Shown: piece after piece, positions 19,007 to 28,655 of the stretch
Position numbering within the stretch: the first letter of the stretch is position 1
Layout of the letters: every line of letters starts with the position of its first letter
From: Paenibacillus gyeongsangnamensis
Lineage (GTDB): Bacteria > Bacillota > Bacilli > Paenibacillales > NBRC-103111
NCBI RefSeq assembly: GCF_027533625.1
Contig: NZ_JAQAGZ010000015.1
Location: 1 to 64,000 of the forward strand
Reading direction: 5' to 3'
Length of the DNA: 64,000 nt
Program-made: the position numbers and the translations under genes
Notes under the pieces: generated by a model
What the model was told of the DNA's origin: nothing
The model's input: only the letters and a program-made list of their open reading frames with translations
Database searches by the model: none

Positions 19007-19882
19007 ATGAATGTGCCGCTGATGATATTGTTTCTACCCGTAGCAGCCTATTTTCTGATCTTCCGGTACGCGCCTATGCTCGGGCTTGTTATCGCATTCA
19101 AAGATTACAGCTTCCGCGATGGAATATGGGGGAGCCCTTGGGTCGGTTGGGATAACTTCCGGCTAATTCTTACCAATGCTCAGTTGCTTAAAGTCATTCG
19201 CAATACATTCGTTTTGAGTTTGTTGAATCTATTCGTCGGGTTTCCGTTTCCGATCCTTCTTGCCATGATGCTGAATGAAATCCGCAAGGCATGGTTCAAG
19301 AAGACGATGCAAACTCTTGTCTATTTGCCCCACTTCTTGAATTGGGTCATCGTAGGCGGAATCCTAATTACCATGTTTGCTCAGCAGACGGGGACCTTGA
19401 ACCATCTGGTCGAGCAACTGACGGGCAAGCCTTTCCCCTTTTTGTATAACGAAGTCAGTTGGGTGATCATTTATTTGCTCTCGGGCATCTGGAAGACGGC
19501 AGGTTGGGGCGCCATCATCTATTTGGCCGCTCTAACGGGCATTAGTCCCGAGCTCTACGAAGCCGCCAGCATTGACGGCGCGTCAAAGTGGCGGCAAGCA
19601 TGGCATATCACATTACCGGGCATTCGCTCCACCATCATGCTCGTGTTCATTCTTAGCATGGGTCACATTATGGATGTCGGCTTCGATCAAGTGTATGTAC
19701 TTCAAAATCCCGCGGTCTCCGGTATTGCTGAGGTCATCAGTACATGGAACTATTCGTCGGGATTGAAAGGCAATCAATTTAGCGTGGCGGCGGCCAACGG
19801 GCTATTCGAGTCGTGCTTCGGATTATTGTTTGTCATCACGGCCAACCGCATTGCCAGACGCTATGAGCAAAGTATATGGTAG
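19007..19882 (+). CDS. LplB/YtcP-type polysaccharide ABC transporter permease
   Basis: A permease of 291 or about 323 residues with six membrane helices. The LplB-family opening LPVAAYFLIFRYAPMLGLVI, the segment AFKDYSFRDGIWGSPWVGWD and the EAA loop EAASIDGASKWRQAWHITLP near residue 186 are present. The frame is open with family-like charged sequence back to 18911. There AAAGGGAGGG is followed 7 bp later by ATC where ATG would be expected; the first usable ATG is 19007, without a good ribosome site. The native start may have mutated. It pairs with the next gene; their binding protein is broken. Confidence 0.85.
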   Translation: MNVPLMILFLPVAAYFLIFRYAPMLGLVIAFKDYSFRDGIWGSPWVGWDNFRLILTNAQLLKVIRNTFVLSLLNLFVGFPFPILLAMMLNEIRKAWFKKTMQTLVYLPHFLNWVIVGGILITMFAQQTGTLNHLVEQLTGKPFPFLYNEVSWVIIYLLSGIWKTAGWGAIIYLAALTGISPELYEAASIDGASKWRQAWHITLPGIRSTIMLVFILSMGHIMDVGFDQVYVLQNPAVSGIAEVISTWNYSSGLKGNQFSVAAANGLFESCFGLLFVITANRIARRYEQSIW

Positions 19883-19891
19883 GTGACGGAA

Positions 19892-20776
19892 ATGAGAGAT
19901 TCCTTATCGGATAAATGGTTCTACGGTCTGAACGCAATGATCTTGGTTTTGGCCGGATTAAGCTGCTTGGTGCCTATCGTTCATGTTATTTCCGTTTCCC
20001 TCAGCGACTCAGGCTCAGTGATGTCGGGGAAAGTATTGCTTTGGCCCGTCGAAGTCACGTTCGAATCGTATAAACTGCTGCTTCAAGGCACCAACATCGT
20101 CCGTTCTTTTCTTAATAGCATAGAAATTACGTTGGTCGGGACATACTTGAACATGCTCTTTACCATCATGGCAGCCTATCCGCTCTCACGCAAATACTTC
20201 ATCGGCCGCCGCTTTTTCTCGTTGGCGATCGTATTTACAATGATGTTCAATGCAGGGCTCATTCCGAACTTCATCCTGATCAAATCGCTGGGGTTATTAG
20301 ATTCGTATGGCTCACTGTGGCTTCCCGGTTTGGTCAGCGCGTGGAATTTGCTCGTGCTTCGGTCCTTTTTCGAAGGCATTCCCGAGGAATTGGTCGAAGC
20401 CGCCCGCATCGACGGCTGTAATGAATGGCTGCTGATCTTCCGGATTTTCCTGCCGTTATCCTTGCCGGTACTCGCGGCGCTGGCTTTATTTTACGGCGTG
20501 GCTCATTGGAACTCTTTTTTCAACGTCCTCATTTACATCAATGACGCACAGAAATTCAATTTGTCCGTTCTTGTGCAAAATATGATTCAGAGCCAGCAAT
20601 TGCTACAAGAAATGAACAGCCAAGGCGCAACGATGGATAATCAGCTGCAGCAGATTACGCCGGAATCGATCCGCGCGGCAGGCATAGTAGTTATGGTAAC
20701 GCCCATGCTGCTTGTGTATCCGTTACTTCAGAAGTATTTTGTTAAAGGTATGCTGATCGGTTCGATTAAAGGTTAA
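19892..20776 (+). CDS. YtcP/LplC-type polysaccharide ABC transporter permease
   Basis: A 294-residue permease with six helices. Characteristic YtcP segments are visible: VHVISVSLSDSGSVMSGKV, LIPNFILIKSLGLLDSYGSL, the EAA loop EAARIDGCNEWLLIFRIFLP near residue 171, and the C-terminal YPLLQKYFVKGMLIGSIKG. The ATG at 19892 follows TAGGTGACGGA; a GTG at 19883 directly after the previous stop is an alternative. It is the partner of the LplB-type permease in import of oligosaccharides by the LipO/LplABC group, which uses a shared ATPase. Confidence 0.9.
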   Translation: MRDSLSDKWFYGLNAMILVLAGLSCLVPIVHVISVSLSDSGSVMSGKVLLWPVEVTFESYKLLLQGTNIVRSFLNSIEITLVGTYLNMLFTIMAAYPLSRKYFIGRRFFSLAIVFTMMFNAGLIPNFILIKSLGLLDSYGSLWLPGLVSAWNLLVLRSFFEGIPEELVEAARIDGCNEWLLIFRIFLPLSLPVLAALALFYGVAHWNSFFNVLIYINDAQKFNLSVLVQNMIQSQQLLQEMNSQGATMDNQLQQITPESIRAAGIVVMVTPMLLVYPLLQKYFVKGMLIGSIKG

Positions 20777-20808
20777 TGAAAGCATTCAAGTGAAAAGGAG
20801 AAAAAAAT

Positions 20809-21920
20809 ATGCGATTTACAAAAAAATGGCCTCTTGCATTTAGTTTGCTTGTATTGACGGCAGGGACGGCGTTATCCGGCTGTTCCGGTTCCGAAGCAAA
20901 TAAGCAAACCGGAGCTGCATCGCAGAATGCTTCCCAGTCGCGTCCGAAGATTACGGTGGCGGTATCTCCCCTGTGGAGGTTCAATTCGTACCGATTCCGC
21001 GCAACGACGAAGTGGCGAAATTCAATACGCTTTTTGCTTCAGGGTCCGCGCCCGACTTGATCGTGACGTACGACGCGAATTACCGCAACGATTTGTATTC
21101 GGCCAAACAAGTTCTTCCGTTGACCGACAAAGGTGGAGAAAAAGCCAAGCAGGATTGGTTGAACGGAAAGTTAGGGATATACGGAGTAGGCAAATTCACC
21201 TCAAACCTGGGCTTATTCCAGACGTTTAAGAAAAATAATCCGGACGCCGTCATTACGCCGATCCCGCTGCCTGCGGGACCTTACGGACAATTCAGCGTCG
21301 AGCCTGACACACCGGTCGGATCCGTAGCTTTGGTTAACGCGAACGCTAAGAATTCGGGGGCTGTCCTGCAATATGTGGACTGGCTCATTTCCGAACAAAC
21401 ACAGAAGACGTTGAAATACGGAATAGAGGGCGAGCATTGGAAAATGGGCTCGGATGGCTGTCCGCAGCCTATCGATGCCCAGAAGAACAAAAAGGAATTG
21501 GACTGGAACTACGACTACTGGACTCCGTTCGGCAATTCGGTATTGCTCGGGAAATGCGGTGACTTTGTAAGCACTTTGAATTTGAATGATCCGGTTCAAA
21601 AGGAACTGGCCGACATTTATCAAAAATCGGCGGAGGTCAATTTGCAAAAAAGTCGTCCGCACTATAAGGACGTACAATTCATGCCTGCTTTGCCGAAGGA
21701 TATGCAACTGATCAGCACTAATGGCATGAAGTATATGGATTTGTTTAATAAAGCGATTGTAAGCGGCACGAAGTATACGACGGATCAGGCTCTTAAGGAT
21801 GCCGAGGCGATGTGGGAGCAGGCCGGAGGTTCAAAGGTGGACGACTATTATACAAAGTATTATGCCGAGCATATGGATAAGGTGTACTTGGCGAAGAAGG
21901 ATACCTACGACGGATTTTGA
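20809..21920 (+). pseudogene. LipO-type solute-binding lipoprotein with deletions
   Basis: It begins as an intact lipoprotein (MRFTKKWPLAFSLLVLTAGT, lipobox LSGC) after AAAAGGAG. At about 20965 the frame shifts: PKITVAV is followed in another frame by PVEVQFVPIPRNDEVAKFNT and FASGSAPDLIVTYD, a junction that lacks the usual ~20 intervening residues. A second internal loss is likely, since only about 370 codons remain where LipO proteins usually have about 500-550. The C-terminal half (DYYTKYYAEHMDKVYLAKKD) is in frame to the stop. This importer therefore lacks its receptor. Confidence 0.8.
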
Positions 21921-21967
21921 TCGGCTGAAGGGGGCTGCCTAGCACCTCTACAATAGCAACATTTGAG

Positions 21968-22003
21968 AAATGGTCCTGCAGATGATGCAGGGCCATTTTT
22001 TTC
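21968..22003 (+). terminator. Rho-independent terminator
   Basis: AAATGGTCCTGCA and TGCAGGGCCATTT form a 13-bp stem (one G-T pair) with a 5-nt loop, ending in a run of T. It closes the 18.9-21.9 kb transporter unit. Confidence 0.85.
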
Positions 22004-22153
22004 CATTAAAGGATTTCTCCGAAGAGGGCCTATTTTAATAGAGAAAACCTTCATGCCGAGTTGGAATAAATGGTCAGTTACCGCATAAGATACAACATCT
22101 CATTCATAGGAATCGATTTCTAATATATTCCAATAACGAAGGAGAGGATCCAG

Positions 22154-22921
22154 ATGAAGGTAAGGATTCTAAAGAATGCGGACGAGCTCGGACGAGAAGC
22201 GGCTGCATTGGCTTCACAAGTGCTAAGGAAACGAATATCGGACAGTGGAAAGGCTCGCTTGGTTTTATCCACAGGTGCGTCACAGTTTGAAACATTAGAA
22301 GCGCTTATTACTTTGGATGACATGGATTGGAGTAAGGTGGAAATGTTTCACTTGGACGAGTATGTTGGTCTTTCCAGTCGGCATCCTGCCAGCTTCCGCA
22401 AATATTTAAAAGAACGCTTTGTAGATCTGGTTCCGATCCATAAGGCACACTTCGTTAATGGAGAAGGAAGCCTGCAGGAGCATATAGCGGATTTGACCAG
22501 GGAAATTCGAAAGGAGCCCATCGATCTTGCGTTAATCGGAATCGGAGAAAACGCGCATGTTGCCTTTAACGATCCGCCGGCTAATTTTGACACGAAAGAA
22601 TCGTATATTGTCGTCGATTTGGATGAAAGCTGCAAAAGACAGCAGGTGAGAGAAGGCTGGTTTGACTCGCTTGACGAGGTTCCCAAGCAGGCGATTACGA
22701 TGACTGTACACCAAATTATGCAAAGCGAAGTCATTATATCCAGCGTTCCCCATAAAGTTAAAGCTCGGGCGATTCGTGATTTTTTTGCAAATGACGTAAA
22801 CAATCAAGTTCCGGCGACAATCTTGAAAACTCATCCCAACTATACGTTATTCCTTGACGAGCAATCCGCTTCGGAAGCCGACCGGACATTGATTAGCAGC
22901 ATCACGGGAGGCCAACGCTAG
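22154..22921 (+). CDS. Glucosamine-6-phosphate deaminase-like protein (NagB/RpiA fold)
   Basis: A 255-residue protein of the NagB isomerase/deaminase family. The phosphate loop LVLSTGASQFETLEAL and the segment FHLDEYVGL, with the proton-abstracting Asp, are present. The second catalytic block reads GIGENAHVAFNDPP instead of the usual GVGNDGHIAFNEP: His is kept, but the Asp before it is Asn and the Glu after it is Asp. Activity may therefore be altered, or the protein belongs to the NagB-like branch that occurs in sugar operons of Paenibacillus. First gene of a five-gene operon with a dehydrogenase and a sugar importer. Start ATG after GAAGGAGAGG. Confidence 0.82.
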   Translation: MKVRILKNADELGREAAALASQVLRKRISDSGKARLVLSTGASQFETLEALITLDDMDWSKVEMFHLDEYVGLSSRHPASFRKYLKERFVDLVPIHKAHFVNGEGSLQEHIADLTREIRKEPIDLALIGIGENAHVAFNDPPANFDTKESYIVVDLDESCKRQQVREGWFDSLDEVPKQAITMTVHQIMQSEVIISSVPHKVKARAIRDFFANDVNNQVPATILKTHPNYTLFLDEQSASEADRTLISSITGGQR

Positions 22922-22976
22922 GACAAGCCGCGGTAAATCCGCTCCAAACAATAATCGTGAAAGGATGAGGAGAACA

Positions 22977-24218
22977 ATGAAAACTTATGCCATTGTTGGA
23001 GCAGGCAGCAGATGTACTTCCATGTTTGCACTTCCCATCTCCAAATCATTTGCCGACGTTGCGAGCATTGTTAGCGTTTATGATCCTAATCATAAGCGAG
23101 CCCAATTGCTGCAGCAAAAATGCGGTGGAGGCTTCCCGGTTTATGATAGCTTTGAACAAATGGTCAAAGAGGCAAGACCGGATGTCGTCATCGTTACAAC
23201 GATCGATCGATACCATCACGAGTACATTATTAAGGCAATGGAAATGGGCTGCGACGTCATTACGGAAAAACCGATGACCATAGACGAGGACAAGTGCAAC
23301 GCTATCCTGGAAGCTGAACAGCGGACAGGGAGGAATGTTACGGTCACCTTTAACATGCGTTTTAGACCGTTTGCCGCCCGTATAAAGGAAATTGTTCAGC
23401 AGAAGACGATAGGGCAAATATTAAGCGTCCATTTCGAATGGTTCCTGGACACCAATCACGGGGCGGACTACTTCAGAAGATGGCACCGCAAAAAAGAAAA
23501 TTCCGGCGGGCTGCTCATTCACAAATCAACGCATCATTTCGACTTTATTAACTGGCTTTTGGAAGAAGAGCCTGTCGAGGTTTCCGCCTTTGGGACACTG
23601 CGGTTTTACGGACAAACCAGGGAGCAAAGAGGTGTGCGCTGTCTTACATGCAGTTATCAAAATAGCTGCGAATTTTATTTTGACATTGCGAAGGATGATG
23701 CAACCCGGGAGCTATATTTGGAATGTGAAAGTGTAGACGGATATTACCGCGATCAATGCGTATTCTCGGAAGACATTGATATCGAAGATTCCGTTAGCTT
23801 GAATGTGCGATTTTCCGGCGGGGCCCTAATGAGTTATTCGCTGACGGCACATTCTCCTTTCGAAGGCTTCAAATTGGCGGTCAACGGGAGCCAGGGCAGA
23901 ATCGAAGCCGAAACATTCCACGGTGCTGTAGGACCATTTGCCGGTGAAGAAATCAACCGTTTGAGAATCTATAACCGTAATCAGGAAGAAATTACCGTTA
24001 AGGTGCCTGTGGTCGGAGGACCGCATGGCGGAGGAGATGAGAGACTGTTAAAGATGCTCTTCCGGGGTCATATGTCCGACCCGCTTCATCAGCAGGCAGA
24101 CTCTTGGGACGGGGCGATGTCCAATGCCATCGGGTTCGCGGCAAACAAATCCATGAAAGAAGGGAAGTCCATTCTTATCAAGGATTTGGTAAAAAGACCG
24201 TTTCAACGCGAAATCTAA
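22977..24218 (+). CDS. Gfo/Idh/MocA-family oxidoreductase
   Basis: A 413-residue NAD(P)-dependent dehydrogenase. The Rossmann segment YAIVGAGSRCTSMFA is at the N-terminus, and the nucleotide/substrate-site EKP motif (VITEKPMTIDEDK) is near residue 95. The substrate domain contains WHRKKENSGGLLIHKSTHHF with the family His. A cysteine cluster (VRCLTCSYQNSCEF plus a later Cys) is seen in a subset of the family and may bind zinc. It probably oxidises a hydroxyl of a sugar imported by the downstream transporter. ATG at 22977 follows AAAGGATGAGGAG; 12 bp upstream the frame is also open but lacks a site. Confidence 0.88.
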   Translation: MKTYAIVGAGSRCTSMFALPISKSFADVASIVSVYDPNHKRAQLLQQKCGGGFPVYDSFEQMVKEARPDVVIVTTIDRYHHEYIIKAMEMGCDVITEKPMTIDEDKCNAILEAEQRTGRNVTVTFNMRFRPFAARIKEIVQQKTIGQILSVHFEWFLDTNHGADYFRRWHRKKENSGGLLIHKSTHHFDFINWLLEEEPVEVSAFGTLRFYGQTREQRGVRCLTCSYQNSCEFYFDIAKDDATRELYLECESVDGYYRDQCVFSEDIDIEDSVSLNVRFSGGALMSYSLTAHSPFEGFKLAVNGSQGRIEAETFHGAVGPFAGEEINRLRIYNRNQEEITVKVPVVGGPHGGGDERLLKMLFRGHMSDPLHQQADSWDGAMSNAIGFAANKSMKEGKSILIKDLVKRPFQREI

Positions 24219-24239
24219 CCATCTTCGGAGGGATAAAAA

Positions 24240-25553
24240 ATGAAGAAGGCGTCATTAATATTATCGATGTCAGTGCTCTTGACTTCCGTAATAGGCTGCA
24301 GCAGCGGAAATACTTCATCTTCTTCCGGCACGGCTCCATCCGGTGCCGGTAGTAGTAACGCGCCCATTAAACTGCGCGTTGCCTGGTGGGGCGGACAATC
24401 AAGGCACGATTATACTCTAAAGATGATAGACTTGTACGAAAAGCAGTACCCGAACGTCAAGATCGAGCCTGAATACGCCGCATATGATGATTATTGGAAG
24501 AAGCTGACGCCGCAAGCGGCGGCGAACGACCTGCCGGATGTCATCCAAATGAGCGTGGCTTACATCAGCCAGTTCGGCGATAGAGGCCAATTGGAGGATC
24601 TGGCTCCGTATATGGCGAAAGGATCGCTGGATAAAAGCTCGATCTCGGACAGCTACTTGAAGATCGGCCAGTATAATGGAAAACAATATCAAATTACACT
24701 GGGAGTCAACGCATTGGCGGTTGTATACGATCCCCAAATGATAAAGGATGCCGGTGCCGCCCCGCCGACGAATTCATGGACATGGGATGATCTGGAGGCC
24801 ATCGGAGCTAAATTAAAGTCAAAGGGGAAGCTTATGGCGGCTTCGCTGGATGATAGAAATTTCTTGACTTTTTATGTGCGGTCGTATGGGCAAAATCTCT
24901 TTATGCCGGAAGGCTCAGGGCTAGGGTATAAGGATGATAAGCTGTTTACCGACTACTATACGCGCCTGCAGAAAATGTATAATGCGGGCTACCTGCTTTC
25001 TCTCGATAAGTTAGGGCAGAAGAAAGGTACGCCTGAGGATGACGAGATGGTAATGGGCAACGCGGCCACTTCTTTCACCTGGTCCAATTTGTTCGTAGCG
25101 GATTCCGATGCAGCGAAGCGATCGTTAGAGATCGCACCTCCTCCAGGGCCGAATATCGATAAAGCCCTTTTCCTGCAATCGAGCCAAGGCCTCTCTGTAA
25201 CCAAAAACTCGAAGAATAAAGAGGAGGCCGTGAAATTTGTTAATTTCATGATAAACGACATTGAAGCCAATAAAATCATGAAGGGCGAACGGGGTGTGCC
25301 GATTTCCACCAAGGTTCAGGAAGCGATCAAACCGTTGCTTCGACCGGAAGAACGGAAAGTAGTCGATTATGTTGCCTGGGCCGGACAGCGCACGACTTCG
25401 GACAATCCTATCGATCCAGTCGGAGCGGTTGAGGTGAATAAGGTGCTCACGGATTTGAGCCAGCAAATTCTATACAATAAAATCTCTCCCGCCGATGCGG
25501 CAGTCAAGTTCCGCAAAGATTCTACCGCCATCCTGGCTAAAAACAAAAAATAA
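24240..25553 (+). CDS. Carbohydrate ABC transporter solute-binding lipoprotein
   Basis: A 437-residue family-1 extracellular binding protein. It has a lipoprotein signal with lipobox VIGC near residue 20, then a Ser/Gly-rich linker. The mature part starts LRVAWWGGQSRHDYTLKMID, the YesO-like WWG..RH opening. It is clearly paralogous to the binding protein at 34401 (same WWG.Q.RHD.TLK and EPEY..(Y/W)D.YW..L segments). It would capture an oligosaccharide outside the membrane and deliver it to the two permeases encoded next. Start ATG after CGGAGGG. Confidence 0.9.
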   Translation: MKKASLILSMSVLLTSVIGCSSGNTSSSSGTAPSGAGSSNAPIKLRVAWWGGQSRHDYTLKMIDLYEKQYPNVKIEPEYAAYDDYWKKLTPQAAANDLPDVIQMSVAYISQFGDRGQLEDLAPYMAKGSLDKSSISDSYLKIGQYNGKQYQITLGVNALAVVYDPQMIKDAGAAPPTNSWTWDDLEAIGAKLKSKGKLMAASLDDRNFLTFYVRSYGQNLFMPEGSGLGYKDDKLFTDYYTRLQKMYNAGYLLSLDKLGQKKGTPEDDEMVMGNAATSFTWSNLFVADSDAAKRSLEIAPPPGPNIDKALFLQSSQGLSVTKNSKNKEEAVKFVNFMINDIEANKIMKGERGVPISTKVQEAIKPLLRPEERKVVDYVAWAGQRTTSDNPIDPVGAVEVNKVLTDLSQQILYNKISPADAAVKFRKDSTAILAKNKK

Positions 25554-25568
25554 ATAGGCATGGATATC

Positions 25569-25603
25569 GGTTCAGGACAGCGTTTCGGCGCTGCTCCTGA
25601 GCC
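25569..25603 (+). promoter_or_regulatory. Intercistronic hairpin between binding protein and permease genes
   Basis: GGTTCAGGACAGC pairs with GCTGCTCCTGAGCC across an 8-nt loop (one bulge, one G-T pair). There is no T-tract. Such hairpins usually stabilise the upstream mRNA or act as partial terminators, so that the binding protein is made in excess of the permeases. Confidence 0.6.
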
Positions 25604-25638
25604 CTTTCATACTTCACCTTGCACAGGGGTTGATAATA

Positions 25639-26538
25639 ATGAAACTGCGTGAAAATGACAATGTGGTCGGCTATGTGTTCATTGCTCCTTTTGTTCTCGG
25701 TTTTCTGATATTCACGCTGTATCCCATCCTGTCCTCTTTTTATTATTCGTTTACGGAGTACAATCTGATGGAATCGCCTAGGTGGATTGGCTTAGGGAAT
25801 TATAACAGGATGTTTATGGACGATGAGCAATTAATGAAATCGTTGAAGGTTACGTTCAGTTACGTGTTTGCCAGCGTTCCTCTTCGTCTTGGATTTGCTC
25901 TGGCCGTGGCGATGCTGCTGAACCGTACGGTCCGCGGCATCGGTATCTACCGCTCAACTTATTATCTGCCCTCGCTGATTGGAGGAAGCGTGGCCGTTTC
26001 CATCATGTGGATTCAGATCTTCGGTGATAAGGGGCTCTTGAACTCTATGCTCGGGCTGATCGGTATTCATACGAATACTTCCTGGATAGGAAATCCTTCA
26101 ACCGCGTTATGGACGCTGATTGCGCTCTCTGTCTGGCAGTTTGGCTCGTCCATGCTTATTTTTCTGGCGGGCTTGAAAAATATCCCCCATTCCTACTACG
26201 AAGCTGCAAGTGTCGATGGAGCGAACGGGTGGCAAAGGTTCTATAAAATAACGCTGCCAATGCTAAGCCCGATCGTTTTATTTAACTTGATTATGCAGAT
26301 CATTTCCGCTTTCATGACTTTTACTCCCGCCTATGTCATTACGAGAGGCGAAGGCGGACCGCTCGATTCGACGCTGCTGTATTCGCTTTATTTGTACCGC
26401 AGGGCATTCGCTTTCTTCGAGATGGGCTATGCCTCTTCGATGGCTTGGGTTATGTTGATTATTATTGCAGCCATTACGTTTGCCATCTTCAAGACATCCT
26501 CCTATTGGGTTCACTATGAGTCGAAAGGAGAGAGATAG
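25639..26538 (+). CDS. Carbohydrate ABC transporter permease (YesP/MalF type)
   Basis: A 299-residue inner-membrane permease with six helices and the EAA loop EAASVDGANGWQRFYKITLP near residue 192. ATG at 25639 is preferred over TTG at 25630 because AGGGGT lies 8 bp upstream. Its counterpart at 29582 shares LKVT, FALAVAMLLN-like and SYWVHYE-like segments, so the two operons arose by duplication. It acts with the binding protein just upstream and the MalG-type permease immediately downstream. Confidence 0.92.
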   Translation: MKLRENDNVVGYVFIAPFVLGFLIFTLYPILSSFYYSFTEYNLMESPRWIGLGNYNRMFMDDEQLMKSLKVTFSYVFASVPLRLGFALAVAMLLNRTVRGIGIYRSTYYLPSLIGGSVAVSIMWIQIFGDKGLLNSMLGLIGIHTNTSWIGNPSTALWTLIALSVWQFGSSMLIFLAGLKNIPHSYYEAASVDGANGWQRFYKITLPMLSPIVLFNLIMQIISAFMTFTPAYVITRGEGGPLDSTLLYSLYLYRRAFAFFEMGYASSMAWVMLIIIAAITFAIFKTSSYWVHYESKGER

Positions 26539-26539
26539 C

Positions 26540-27436
26540 ATGTCTTTAAGCAGCGCCCGATCCAAGCCGATAGGAAGAAGCGGAAGCGGAGTGTCGAAAT
26601 CCGGGTTCCGTCCCCAGGCATTTCTTTATCACTTGATCATAGGCCTCCTGGCTCTGGTGATGATTTACCCGATTATTTGGATGGCGGCCAGCTCCTTGAA
26701 ACCGAGCAATGAAATCTTCTCCACCGCCAACAATTTAATTCCGAGCCGATTGGTGTTCGGCAACTATATAAGCGGCTGGAAGGGATTCGGGACGAACAGC
26801 TTTTCCACCTTTTTTAAAAACTCCTTTATTATTGTCATCTTTGCGACCATTGGAGCGGTTGGATCATCGTCGCTTGTGGCCTACGGCATGGCCCGAATTC
26901 CGTTTAAGGGAAAAGCTTTTTGGTTCAGCTGCGTGATGATGACGATGATGCTTCCTAATGATGTGACGATCATTCCTCAATACGTCATGTTTGCCAAGCT
27001 TGGCTGGCTTTCTTCGTTTAAACCGGCGATTATTCCCCATTTTTTTGGGACTCCGTTCTTCATCTTCTTGATTATGCAGTTTATCCGGACTATCCCGCCG
27101 GAAATGGACGAGGCGGCCAAAATGGATGGCTGCAGCAAATACTCGATTTTCTTTCGGATTATTTTGCCGCTGATTGTTCCGGCACTGGTAACCGCAACCG
27201 TCTTTTCGTTTTATTGGCGATGGGACGATTTCATTACTCCGCTACTGTATCTAAACAAGCCGGTATTATATCCGGTATCGCTTGCATTAAAAATGTTCCT
27301 CGACGCGGATTCGCTCAACAACTGGGGCGGGATGTTCGCCATGTCGACCTTGTCGCTATTGCCGGTAGTCCTCATTTTTTTCTTTTTCCAAAGATATATA
27401 GTGGAAGGCATTAGTACTAGCGGATTGAAAGGATAA
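26540..27436 (+). CDS. Carbohydrate ABC transporter permease (YesQ/MalG type)
   Basis: A 298-residue permease with six helices. The N-terminal SSLKPSNEIFSTANNLIPSR segment and the EAA loop EAAKMDGCSKYSIFFRIILP near residue 189 identify the MalG/YesQ group. The start ATG lies one base after the previous stop, with AAAGGAGAGAG upstream. It is the last gene of the 22.1-27.4 kb operon. No ATPase gene is present. Confidence 0.92.
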   Translation: MSLSSARSKPIGRSGSGVSKSGFRPQAFLYHLIIGLLALVMIYPIIWMAASSLKPSNEIFSTANNLIPSRLVFGNYISGWKGFGTNSFSTFFKNSFIIVIFATIGAVGSSSLVAYGMARIPFKGKAFWFSCVMMTMMLPNDVTIIPQYVMFAKLGWLSSFKPAIIPHFFGTPFFIFLIMQFIRTIPPEMDEAAKMDGCSKYSIFFRIILPLIVPALVTATVFSFYWRWDDFITPLLYLNKPVLYPVSLALKMFLDADSLNNWGGMFAMSTLSLLPVVLIFFFFQRYIVEGISTSGLKG

Positions 27437-27581
27437 GGAATCAGGAAGACCCATTAGAAGATATTGAAAGAAATCGGAAGTTCCCCTAATACACAACGGA
27501 CTGTGAAGGTTGTAACATTATTAGTGAGCAGTAGAGCAGCCTAATCATTGATAATATCATTTTTAATTAGGATGTGAGCTT

Positions 27582-28622
27582 ATGAAACTTTTAACCTCGG
27601 CTTTGGTCGGTGCGGGAAAAATTGCAGACTGGTTGCATTTACCCGTTCATAAGAAGCTGCGAGGGTCTGAATTGAAATGGGTGTGCGATTCGAATGGTCA
27701 GGTTGCCAAAGGCTTTGCCGAGAAGTGGGGCATTCCTAATTGGACTGATCGGCTGGAGGATGTATTAGCTGATACAGCCGTTGATTGGGTGGATGTCACG
27801 GTTCCTAACCGATTCCATGAACCGGTAACGGTCCAATCCCTTCAGGCCGGCAAGCATGTGCTTTGCCAGAAGCCGATGGCTACTTCCATCGAGGCTGCTC
27901 AAAGGATGATTTCCGCGGCCGATCAGTCCGCCTGCAGTTTAGGCATGTATATGTGTTTTCGAGGAGACCCGGCATTTCGAATGATGAAAAGGATGATCGC
28001 GGAAGGCATCTTCGGTAACATCATTTCTTTTAGAGGCAAAATGATATCGGGTAACGGGATGAATTTACGTACAGGTCAGTGGCGTATGGATGATGCATCG
28101 GGAGCTTTGGATTTACTTGGCATCCATCTTATCGATCTGTTCGCGTGGCTGTACAGTGATATCCAGTGGGTACAGGCGTATTCCAATACGTTATACGCAC
28201 CAATGAATGGTGATGATGTGACCACGGCAATTTATGGTTTAAAGGACGGCGTAACAGCTGTATTAGAGACAACATATAGTTCCTATTTAGGACCGGGTTT
28301 GCCTATTTATTTGTTTGAAGTCAATGGAACCGAGGGATATGCAAGCTACAATTTTGATGTTGGGAAATTAATAATTCAACTTAAGAACGGCTACCAGTCA
28401 GAGAATTTCAGTTGTAAACCGAATGAAGTTAAGCACTGTACATTTGAACACACCCTTAACGGGGGGGACTCAATTGCGAACGTCCATCAAGATTTCGTTG
28501 ATTCCCTCCTGCGAGGGGAGGCCTTTGACGCGGACGGTCAGGCAGGTTTGAAATCCATTTGCGTTGTGGAAACTACTCGATTGGCTGCAAGAGAGAGAAG
28601 ACAAATTATGATTTCACAGTAA
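27582..28622 (+). CDS. Gfo/Idh/MocA-family oxidoreductase
   Basis: A 346-residue NAD(P)-dependent dehydrogenase. The N-terminus TSALVGAGKIADWLHLPVHK is the Rossmann fold, and CQKPMATSIEAAQRM is the active-site EKP-type motif with Gln in place of Glu. GALDLLGIHLIDLFAWL contains the family His. It is distinct from the dehydrogenase at 22977 (about 70 residues shorter, no Cys cluster). It starts a new unit after a 145-bp gap and is followed by a TIM-barrel isomerase, suggesting stepwise oxidation/isomerisation of an imported sugar. ATG after TAGGATGTGAG. Confidence 0.88.
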   Translation: MKLLTSALVGAGKIADWLHLPVHKKLRGSELKWVCDSNGQVAKGFAEKWGIPNWTDRLEDVLADTAVDWVDVTVPNRFHEPVTVQSLQAGKHVLCQKPMATSIEAAQRMISAADQSACSLGMYMCFRGDPAFRMMKRMIAEGIFGNIISFRGKMISGNGMNLRTGQWRMDDASGALDLLGIHLIDLFAWLYSDIQWVQAYSNTLYAPMNGDDVTTAIYGLKDGVTAVLETTYSSYLGPGLPIYLFEVNGTEGYASYNFDVGKLIIQLKNGYQSENFSCKPNEVKHCTFEHTLNGGDSIANVHQDFVDSLLRGEAFDADGQAGLKSICVVETTRLAARERRQIMISQ

Positions 28623-28655
28623 TCCGGTGACCCATAATTAGAGGAGGGGATCTCA

